A DNA stretch of 64,000 nt from Enoplolaimus lenunculus (taxonomy: Eukaryota; Nematoda; Enoplea; Enoplida; Thoracostomopsidae): contig JASANG010004073.1 of assembly GCA_030248215.1 (NCBI GenBank), positions 186,001 through 250,000 on the forward strand, given 5' to 3'. A model generated the notes under the pieces. It did no database searches and had not been told where the DNA came from. It saw only the letters and a program-made list of their open reading frames with translations. Below, piece after piece: positions 55,307 through 64,000 of the stretch (position 1 is its first letter; each line of letters begins with the position of its first letter). Both the position numbers and the translations under genes were made by a program.

Positions 55307-56397
55307 GCAGCAACTCAGCTAACAGTGAAATTTGTACGAACAGCCACACTGGAAGCAGCTCGACTTCGGAGTGCGATTCGCCAAGCGAAGCATGCGATCG
55401 CTTAAGTGGCAGCGGTGGCGGCGACAGTGGCGGCAGTAGCAACGGTGTCGGCACAGATCAAAGCGGACACGATTCGCCAAAGTCAACGTCACACTTATCA
55501 TGCGGCAGTACTGCATCACCGCTACTATTGCCGCCGTCGTCGCACGCTGGTCAGAGTCCGACCAGCGACGCAACTGCGAGCAGCGCTGGATCTGGACGAG
55601 AGTCTGGATACCGGAGCGGTGGCGGTGGCAGCGGTGGCGGTTGCGGCTCTGATGACCGTCTGGACGACGAGCTAAAGCATCATCAGCCAGACGGTACTGG
55701 AAGCGCGGATTTTGGCGATGATTATGAAGATCACAGAGATCGCGACGATAAAGATCAAAGCAAAAATGCCGAAAATCCGACAGATACATCAGATCATGGA
55801 ATGAACCAGCTACAAAGCACCGAAACATCAGTGATTACAACGTTAAAATGGCAACAACAACAGCAGCAACAGCAACAACATTTAGCTATCAATTTAACCA
55901 ACGACGCCACCGAAACAGAACAAACCAATCAGATTCGAGCAAATTATGGTCAACTGTCACGTAATTGGTCATCGGAACGTTTGAGCGAATTCAAAGCCAC
56001 CAATAGCAACTCAGCATTTGTCCGCATAGTACCAAGCACTGCCGCAACTCAGCTCAGAACTGAAAATTGTTCAGCAGGAAGCGGAGAACTGAGTCCAATT
56101 GATGTTGAAACAACAGAAATGCCAGTTTTTGATGCTGACACTGGACCAAGAATGGCACAAGCCGGCCAGTCGGAGTTCAAAACGTCTGGCGCTACCCCGT
56201 CTGCAGTTGAAATTCCACTTGATTTTTCGTTAAAGTCCAAAAAGCCTCGAATTGAAAATCCTACATTACGTAGCGGAGGTGGCGGAACATCAAACAGTAC
56301 CTATTTGTCAGCGTTGTCACTCAAAATCGATGAAACCAACAACGACCTGCCACGTCACTCAATATCACAAGGAATAACAAAATCACAACAACAACAA

Positions 56398-56478
<81 letters not shown>

Positions 56479-59400
56479 CTGCAACAACATAGACAACAAC
56501 AACAACATGAACAAATAACACCACCACAGTTGTCAGTTCGTAGTTGTGGAAGCAGGCCTGGCAACGCTCCAACTATGGATCAGACGCTATATGGCACAGC
56601 ATCAAGAGATAGACATTCAGCAGCGTTGACAACCAGCTTCATTGGACGTCCAGATGGACGGAGTGGGCAGCATCGATCACTATCGGAAACGTCACATCAA
56701 AGTGACCAATCAGATAGCATTCGTTGTCACGCAACCGGACCGCTGGCTAGTCAGCGTCGACTTACGGTGGAAGGTTTAAGTGTCGACACTGATATCAAGG
56801 CACAGTTGATCCAATCATTTTTGAACGCTGCTGCTGCGTCTGCGCGTCAACAGCCAATCGAACCACAGCGTCGACGCCACAGTGTCGAGCCGTCCACGCT
56901 TAAACTCGCCAACGGCGCTGTTGGCGCCAGTGTTTTAACCACAACCGCAACGCCGCTGGTGCGGCCAGAACTGAGTTCAGATTTGTCGTCGTTGTTGTCT
57001 GGCGTTCAGGTGTCATCAGACAGCAATTCTCGACTGACAAAACTGGCTTCAGTCTCCGGAGCTGCTGCACCACAGTTGGCATATCATATACCAACTGTGT
57101 TGCCGCAACAGTTGCAACAACAACAACGACAACAGCAACCGCGAACCGCATCGCAGCAGTCGCCGTCGATATTAGACGCTGCTGTTGTTGCTGCAACAGA
57201 GCTGCGACATAAAATTGCAGTTGTTGCCAATGCTGCAACTGGAATTGCGAATTCAACTAATACAGCTGGCAACAATATGGACACAGTTGCAACTGCAGTT
57301 ACAACAAACGCAGCAGCAACAGCAACAACAACAACGTCGACCATTTCGCAACGATCAGCAATCGTATGCTCTTCTACTACTGTTTCGCCGTTTTTATCGT
57401 CGATTTTAAGCGGAACTGGAACTAAAATTGCCGAATCCACTGGGCAACAGATGCCGCAACAGCTACAACAACAACCGCAACAACAGGACTGTTCAACTCA
57501 TGATTACAATGCGGCAAATGTCACAAAACACTCAAGTGCTTCGAGCTATTTGGCAGCGGCAGCAGCTGCAGCTGCTGCTACAGCTAGAGCAGCGCCGTCT
57601 GGAAAATCAATTGTATCCCAGACAGCTGGAGCAGCTTTAACATCTGGGCCACGAAATAATAATACTAATAACAATAGCCATGGTCAAAAATACGTTCGTC
57701 CGTTTAAAGCATACAATCCGTCGGATCCGTCATCAGCGTTACAATTTAACTATCTCGCTGGACTTTCGCTACTGAACCCCAAATCTGGCGTTACGGGGCC
57801 GGTCCAGACGGCGGTAGACATCAAAGAATCCGCGCAACATCAATTCCAGCCGTCTGAGCACGATCAGTCTAGACAAACCGCTAGCGGCGCACCGGATTCC
57901 TCGTCAGGACTTTTGGCAGCTAAACTGGCACCGCTGAGACCGATTGGAGCGCCTCCTGGATATCTGGGAGACGACCTGAGTACAGAACCTTTGCATGCGG
58001 TTGCTCAGCAGTATTTGAATCAAATAGGGGGGCACGGTTTAAGACCACCCGGGGCTCCAGGCTCATTTGGAGAGAACGGCCAGACTGGGAGTGGAGCATT
58101 TCGAAGAGGTCGAGGTGGTCACTATCAGCATCAGTATTCGTCTTTGCCTCCCAGAGGATTTCATTCAGTTACTGGTAAGTGCTGGGGCGAGGGGTAACTA
58201 TAAGCAATTTATGAATATAAACTACGACAGATGGCTTAAGGACGTATATATGACCTAACCACTGCACCTATTTAGCCATAAGCACAAGATATAGATTTTG
58301 ATTGAAAAAATTAACTATTTACCACAGGAAAGAGACAAAATGTTTTCGTTAAGCCCTATTCACACGTACAAGTTTTTGCTACGAAAGCTTGCAGCTGCAA
58401 CTTGCACTTGCAAGTTTTGTTCAAAATCCCGTTCTAAAAACCTGCAGCTGCAAATAATTCATTAAAAATCAAAACTAGGAATTTAGTTCACATGTGTTAA
58501 TAAACATGCAAGTTCAATGAATTTATTATAGCCGCTTTCTCATTGACAGATGAAAAAATGCAAATTCTGCGTGCAATTCACAGCTGGAACTTCTCGCAGC
58601 AAAAACTTGCACGTGTGAATAGGGCTTTAAAAAGTTAAATATTTTCATTTACTTCTGATGAATTTATCATTATTCTAACCAGTAAAAGCTTTGCTGGCTA
58701 AAAAGTCGAAAATCGTTGGCCATTAGAAAATATTTGAAGTTATTTTTTGAACTTTTTAGCTTATGCATTAAAATTTTAATGTACCATAAGATTTCATTTA
58801 AATGTTCAGTACAGGTTAAAACTTTAATTAGCATGCGACGAACTGAAAAATTTTGATAAAGCGATAAATGTTTCAAGTATTCGTGATAAAAACATTGCCA
58901 CTGAAAGAAAAAATAGCTCGTGAAGCTTACAACATATAAGGTGGACTGTGGTCTGCATCGGTGGACCGGCCAAATGTGACCCACACCGCCGCACGGGGGC
59001 CAATTTTTTCACACGGGGACCCACGCCCGGTTTCCGTGCCCTGTTAACTAAATTTTGTGTACCCTTCGTTCTGGCTTGTTGCCAGGATTTGAATTGAAAC
59101 AGGTCATGGAAACCACACTGTAAATTTCAGAGGATTAACCAGAAGAGGAAGCACCAGAGAAGGACCCAGCACCACACCACCACCCAAAGAGCAACCACCA
59201 GAAACACCACACAGATCCAAAAAACCCCCCAATCAACTCATTGGAATTTACAGTGCAGAACTTACCGGAAAGACTAATTTTTCAAAAATTCGCTCGCGAA
59301 ACAGACGGAAAGGTTTGATTTTAATTTTTCAGGCAGTCCACAACACAACGGTGGTGCGTACTACAGCGGCCGAGGAGACGCAACTGCGTATCGCCACTGC

Positions 59401-60375
59401 AATTCGCGAATTACACCGCAACCTAACGCAAGGCCTGTAACATCAACGAGTGCAGGACGCGTTCAACAACGCAAACGCGATAATTCAAATTCACCAACGT
59501 CCACATCTGATTTGACAAGTCCATTGCAACAACATCCACAACAGCAGCAGCAGCAGCAACAACAACAACAACAACAACAACAACAGCCGCAACAGGACTG
59601 TCGACAACGAAGCAGTTCATCATCAAAATCGATGATTTCAATGAGAAGAGACGAAGAACATCGACCAGAAGCATCAACAACGACCGAAAAATCAGCGACC
59701 GATAGACAAACAAACGAAGGAAGGAAGAACACTGACTGTGGGAGAGAAATGGTTTCCGATCCAACTGTATCGCCAAGCGTATCAGCAACATCGTCTTCGG
59801 ATGGTGGAGCATCAGGAGTAGTCAAACAAGGAGGAAGTAAAGAAGGAGTACAACGACAATCTGGCGCACACGGTGATCGAGAAGGATCATCATGTTGGAC
59901 AGGAACAACAACAGGAGTGGTTAATCGACAAGCAGACTCGACGATGAATTCAACAGGAAGCATCGGCAATAAAGTCGGAGTGTCATTAGCAGGAGGAGGA
60001 GGAGCAGGAGTGAACGGGTGTCAAGTTATCAGTGGCGCCACGTTGTCTGGTCGACCAGGAGCGTCATCGTCAACAGGAGTGCAGCCATCTCAACGGGAAC
60101 CGACAGCCCAGATCGCTCCACCAGGAGTGCTACCACCTCGACGAAGGCCTGCCAGGAGTTTACCAGATCATAAAAAAGACGAATTGTACTGGGAACGGAG
60201 GCGAAAAAACAACGAAGCTGCGAAACGATCACGTGATGCCAGACGAGCAAAAGAGGATGATATAGCGCTGCGTGCTGCCTTACTGGAACAAGACAATATT
60301 CGCCTAACGCTCGAAGTTGAAGGACTTCAAAAAGAAGTGACCAAACTGACTCGTTTGGTAATTGGAACAACTTAA
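54652..60375 (+). CDS. PAR/CES-2-type bZIP transcription factor with long disordered N terminus
   Basis: Two exons, 54652-58174 and 59333-60375, joined in phase 1 (ACTG-GTAAGT, TTTTTCAG); 1521 residues. ATG 54652 is the first Met after an in-frame TGA upstream. The C terminus (about 1455-1521) is a b[22 protein letters not shown], then DARRAKEDD and a short Leu zipper ending [11 protein letters not shown]. The [14 protein letters not shown] basic region is that of the PAR/CES-2/Giant group (HLF, TEF, Pdp1, CES-2), which binds palindromic TTAC-GTAA-like sites as dimers. The remainder looks disordered: poly-Asn at about 200-218, Ser/Gly blocks, 31 Gln at 579-609, Ala runs, and a third Gln run in exon 2. 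PLDFSLK at about 522-528 resembles the CtBP-binding PxDLS motif. RPFKAY at about 1016-1021 with DP following looks like a conserved block. A nuclear regulator is expected; targets are not known. Confidence 0.93.
55249..55305 (+). repeat. (AAT)19 coding microsatellite (poly-Asn)
   Basis: Pure AAT run inside bZIP exon 1 encoding 19 Asn, surrounded by Asn/Ser-rich sequence using mixed AAC and AAT codons. The purity of the codon suggests recent slippage. Confidence 0.9.
56386..56478 (+). repeat. CAA-dominated poly-Gln tract
   Basis: Encodes 31 Gln, nearly all CAA with rare CAG, in bZIP exon 1, followed by a Gln/His-rich extension. Likely length-polymorphic. Confidence 0.9.
58351..58627. mobile_element. 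GTGCAAGT palindromic MITE in bZIP intron
   Basis: AAGCCCTATTCACACGTACA at left and TTGCACGTGTGAATAGGGCT at right. Confidence 0.75.
59116..59255. mobile_element. CACTGTAAATT MITE in the bZIP intron
   Basis: CACTGTAAATTTCAGAGG at left and CATTGGAATTTACAGTG at right. The 140-bp interior is one-sided purine/AC-rich (AGAAGAGGAAGCACCAGAG, CACCACACCACCACCC). It lies about 80 bases before exon 2. Confidence 0.7.
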
Positions 60376-61049
60376 ATTTGGTCACCAGATATGCAGACCT
60401 TTTAAACGTTTGAAGTCCGTTATTTTCCGAAAGCGAAAAAAAGACTGTTCCAGAGTCAAATTACATAAAAAACAATCGTCGAAGTTGTAGCGAATTTTAG
60501 AAACTGAATTTTTGGGGTGAAAAACAATATTGTCTTTAATTTAATTCCAAATATTAATATTATCTTTAAAAAGTTTATACAGGCATTTCGGCCTTCATAT
60601 AGCTATATATGAGTGTGTGATTTAGTCATTTATTTTATCTCAATAATACTGTTTTATTGTCTTATTTTTGAGTAATTTTTACTAGTTCTAATTGTATCTA
60701 TAATCAAACATATCAATCGGTACTACTAAACCAGCAACTATGCACTGCCAAAAAAATAATTTGCCTTGGCGCCCTGCCAAGAACTGATTTGTTTGATACC
60801 CAGGCATTTTTTTCAGTATTTTAGTCTCAATTTTCGATGAATGTATTCTGATTGTTTCTGGTTCCGCCAAATTGTTTCATTTCTACCTCGCTTATGTTAA
60901 AAGGGTTCGCCGCCGCACCGCCCGCCACCTTTTTGCTGTACCGCCTGTGCTGTACGTTACACTCTGTCAAAATCGTAGTCTGTTTATCGCTTCGTAGTTC
61001 AACTTTATTTCTCGCTTTGTACACACACACACATTCTTCTCTGTTCTGT
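60376..61049 (+). other. 3' flank of the bZIP gene
   Basis: AT-rich, probable 3' untranslated region for the first few hundred bases. No canonical AATAAA seen near the stop. GCCGCCGCACCGCCCGCC at about 60910 is a GC-rich spot. Confidence 0.4.
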
Positions 61050-61612
61050 CAGTCTGCACTCCTGGTGTCAAAGTGAAGCGAACGTTGTACTCCTGGTCAG
61101 TGTCAACTGGTGTTCGTACTCCTGTTCAGTTTAAAGTGGACATTGTACTCGTGGTAAAAATTATAAATAGACCATGTACTCCTGCATAATTTGAATCGAA
61201 TTACAGTAGTTCGGGTGCACTTTTAAGTGCAGAATAGTTTTGACCTCCTGGTCAGTTTTGTGGACGTTGCACTCCGGGGGTTTACGCACGGTTACGGAAC
61301 ACCTACTCCTGGTCAATTTGAATTGGACGTACCTTTCTGGAAGGCTCACTTTTAATCGCAAAAGGATGTTCTACTCTTGGTTTAAAGCGGGACATAGCAC
61401 TGTGGATCGTCTGGTCAGCGTCGCGGAACGTAATTCACTCCTGATCAACCAAACATGGATGTTGCACTCCTGGTAATACAGCTTCTGTTAATCTACAGTG
61501 AAAAATTCGTGTACAAATGGAATCACTGAATGATGTACTCCTGTTCGTTTTTACTGTCTGGTAGTTGGAGATTGTTCGCCATTTGTTCGCCCTGAATGAA
61601 CTCCTGTAATAT
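61050..61612 (+). repeat. Dispersed TACTCCTGGTCAGTTT motif cluster
   Basis: About thirteen occurrences of a RTACTCCTGGT-like decamer, often followed by CAGTTT and AAxxGGACGTT, 25-70 bases apart. Spacing is irregular and no frame stays open across it. Confidence 0.6.
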
Positions 61613-61699
61613 GGTTAGTCTGTTTTAACAATATCTCTCGATTATTTATTGGTTAATTTTTTAAAAATAACTTATCTCGTACTATACGTAAATTCAGGG

Positions 61700-62035
61700 T
61701 ACAACCAGAGGTGGGCCTCCGGCAAAATATTGACCTCCAGCGCCGGTTCCTGTAGAATTTCTACTGAAGATTCCGGCAATTTTGATCGTAAAATTTTGCA
61801 CAGTTTTACAAAATATATTTTTTCGGAACGTTTCGTTTGAAAATTTAGTACAAATTTGCGGCTTAAATTTGCTGAGAATTCGTACAAAATGAACGTAAAA
61901 TCAAAATATTTACCAACACCTTTTACAGATATTTGCTAAATGTAGAAAAGTAAACTTCATTTTAATTACCGAAATTTTGCCTCACATCCGGTTTTGATAC
62001 GCCCTCCGGCTCCGGTATTCTTCAAATCCGTTTGC
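61700..62035. repeat. CCTCCGGCTCCGG repeat element, second copy
   Basis: GGGCCTCCGGCAAAATATTG at left and CCCTCCGGCTCCGGTATTC at right flank an AT-rich core similar to 11400-11580. Confidence 0.45.
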
Positions 62036-62117
62036 ATCCTGGTATATACTTATTACTCCTTCATAATTTGCTCACAAGGATTCTGTATAACTTGAAGGTG
62101 TTGTATTCAGCAGTTAA

Positions 62118-62440
62118 GTATAACCAAAAGTGGATGATGCATACTTCAATAACAGTATGCAACTGGGTACATTCTGTGTAGAAAAAATGTACCTGGCACG
62201 CGTTGCGTTTTTGCCTTACCCCCCTGTATTTATAGGGTGGTACAACCAGTGAAAACATTGGCACTTTATGTATGCAGCATCAAACATGCTCCACTTCTAG
62301 TTTAATTTAGGGCCATTCATGTGATAAAGACCCACCTCCAAACAAGGGGAGTCGGCCCAAACCGCAACGCCGGTGATAAATTTTGCACCAATCGGGATAC
62401 CAACAGTTGCACACTCTTGTCACAATCCACTCTTGGCAGA
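62118..62440. mobile_element. GGTATTACC-family MITE, third copy
   Basis: GTATAACCAAAAGTGGATGA at left, CAATCCACTCTTGGCAGA at right, with GGCACGCGTTGCGTTTTTGC inside. Confidence 0.65.
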
Positions 62441-63237
62441 ACTAAATGAAAGACTATATTTTCAATTTAAAATTTAATTGAAAAATTTTCAATTACTGTC
62501 TTTAAGTTAAAAATTTGTTGTTTTTTAAAATTGTGTTTAAAAAATGAAAAATTGTTGAATTTTAGAAAATGTCTTCGATGGAGTATAAAGTTGAGTTCAA
62601 TGTGTCTCACGTCCGAGCGGCGAACTTAAACTGTGGATCAGGAACGTTTGTTGTTGCAAGTGGATAACTGCGCCGGGATTGGGTATGTTTATAAATCTGG
62701 CTCCAAAATAAACCACCCCAAAAAACGCGTTTGTTTCTTTTCGAAAATATATCGAATACAAGAAACTGCTAAATTATAAAGGTATTCCAGTGTATCCTCT
62801 GGTGAAGCAAAATAAATATCAGTCCCTCCTCTCTTATTCGGATCACTACAGTATGACAATGATGCAGATAATTTTACAAGTGCGCATGGCTTTGAAATTC
62901 GCACGGTCAGTATGTTCTACAAGTTTTAATGTAGTGAAGCTGAAAAATGATTATGTTACATAATTATATAAATTACAATTTTGCAACAATTAACAAGCAG
63001 CCCCTGAAAAGGGCATAAAGACGGAACACCTTATAGCACAACAGTATTATAGAAAGGTCGGTTCTGTTGAACACCTTAAAATACTTTTGTGCGTACCATT
63101 TGAAAACGAATGCTCAAATCAATTGAAGTGGTAAAGTCCCTTATTACTATAAAACAGTCCATACAATGCTGAGGGACGTTATGTAATTGCATATTCCTCT
63201 AAGCCACGGTCTAATCCTCTAAGTCTACAATTAAACC
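62441..63237. other. Intergenic, no gene seen
   Basis: AT-rich DNA with a fragment (about 62755-62870) resembling 18700-18800 (TCCCTCCTCTCTTATTCGGA, CACTACAGTA), a further dispersed repeat also hinted at near 24780. Confidence 0.4.
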
Positions 63238-63369
63238 GGGCCATGTAAAGATGAGAAGCGGAACGTTTTTCTGTGACGCTGCAATAGATTGAACTTAAGC
63301 TTTTAGCACAAGTTTTTTGTTTACGCTTAGGAATATGCTTCTACTACTGTTACGACGCTTACATTGGCC
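63238..63369 (+). mobile_element. TTAGGC-type MITE (family I), short
   Basis: GGCCATGTAAAGATGAGAAG at the left, ACTGTTACGACGCTTACATT then GGCC at the right, a single TTAGG remnant inside. Confidence 0.55.
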
Positions 63370-63635
63370 ATTACGCCTAAGCCTAAGCAAAACGTTTTCA
63401 CTGCGGTGATAGAAACTATAAAAGTATCCGTTGGATATGCGAAAAATTTTGTGTTTTTTCTGTGTGAAATATTTGTTTTCAGGGTACTTACAGAACAGAG
63501 GTTTTGATTCTAAAGGGTAATGAGGAAAAATGAAGAATGCCAAATTAATTATGATTGTATAGTATGGTTTTTATGTGCAGTGTGTCATGGCTTTAGTCAT
63601 TCGATATACGGGGATAGTAATATTGGTGTTGTAAA

Positions 63636-63901
63636 TATATTTAGTTTAACTTTTTAGTCGTGGTAAAATGGTACATAATTAAAGTCAAATATTTAAACGA
63701 GAAAATAACAAAATTTAACATCATACTGCTCGGGTCCGTAACCACGGGCAATGGAAAGAACAGGGGCGGTAAATATATTTAGTTTAACTTTTTAGTCGCG
63801 TGGTACATGATTAAAGTCAAATATTTAAACGAGATAATAACAAAATTTAACATCATACTGCTCGGGTCCGTAACCACAGCCAATGGAAAGAACAGGGGCG
63901 G
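63636..63901 (+). repeat. Tandem duplication of about 133 bp
   Basis: The segment from AATATATTTAGTTTAAC to GGAAAGAACAGGGGCGG occurs twice in a row, nearly identical. Both copies contain the left terminus of a family I element, so part of the element and its flank were duplicated. Confidence 0.8.
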
Positions 63902-64000
63902 AACAGCATTATAAGCATATTCCTAAGCCTAAGCCTAAGCTCAAGAATGAGCATATTCCTAAGCCTATCCTAAGATTAAGCGGAAGAATGCGCATATTCC
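63881..64000 (-). mobile_element. TTAGGC-bearing MITE (family I), cut by window edge
   Basis: GCCAATGGAAAGAACAGGGG then CCTAAGCC runs that continue to the last base. Confidence 0.65.

Larger units (their letters stand above)
58175..59332 (+). other. Intron of the bZIP gene
   Basis: GTAAGT donor and TTTTTCAG acceptor, phase 1, 1158 bases. If retained, translation ends after seven more codons (stop at 58195-58197). It contains two separate MITEs, at 58351-58627 and 59116-59255. Confidence 0.85.

Noticed and set aside
55098-55454. Antisense poly-Leu and poly-Val open frames over the bZIP exon
   Set aside because: Shadows of CAA and AAT repeats in the sense gene.

Overview
The window looks like a repeat-rich nematode genome. 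The main evidence is the very large number of TTAGGC-type repeats (the nematode telomere hexamer) scattered through the interior of the sequence. Small exons, GT-AG introns ending in TTTCAG, a high A+T content and a CES-2/PAR-type bZIP gene fit with this. A mermithid-like, TE-rich lineage is only a guess. I see no bacterial genes, rRNA or CRISPR.

Five protein-coding genes can be reconstructed by joining exons by hand. (1) and (2): two tandem paralogues on the minus strand, 4392-8062 and 9129-10776, each with two exons. They encode small type I membrane proteins with a signal peptide, a short Thr/Ser-rich ectodomain carrying an EDLFS motif twice, one membrane segment and a very basic tail. (3) and (4): two tandem paralogues on the plus strand, 13197-23809 and 28564-40380, each with twelve exons in identical phases. 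They encode secreted proteins of about 390 residues with two MAM-like domains. (5) A large two-exon bZIP transcription factor gene, 54652-60375 on the plus strand, 1521 codons, with poly-Asn and poly-Gln tracts and a PAR/CES-2-type basic region at the C terminus. A sixth, weaker candidate is a terminal exon on the minus strand at 10976-11218, with a possible upstream exon at 11771-11863.

Almost everything else is short non-autonomous DNA transposons (MITEs) and tandem repeats. The dominant family has GGCC-CATGT termini and 8-bp target duplications (hAT-like), and its interior is made of TTAGGC-like arrays; more than twenty copies are present. A second family has TTAACCCTTTC termini with TTAA targets (piggyBac-like) and carries a tRNA-like body. 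Further families are palindromic elements built on GTGCAAGT, on ATCATATGAT, on GGCGCC/CGTACGG, on GGTATTACC ends, on CACTG ends, and on GGCCCGTAGCC ends.

Layout: 1-4.4 kb MITEs; 4.4-10.8 kb membrane-protein pair; 10.9-12 kb candidate gene; 13.2-40.4 kb MAM pair, with introns stuffed with MITEs and, in the first gene, a 1.5-kb telomere-repeat element 12 bp from a splice acceptor; 40.4-49.3 kb MITE-dense intergenic DNA; 49.3-54.6 kb AT-rich, MITE-poor DNA upstream of the bZIP gene; 54.6-60.4 kb bZIP gene; 60.4-64 kb intergenic repeats. The two gene pairs show that local tandem duplication has shaped the locus. No functional link between the pairs and the bZIP gene can be shown from sequence.
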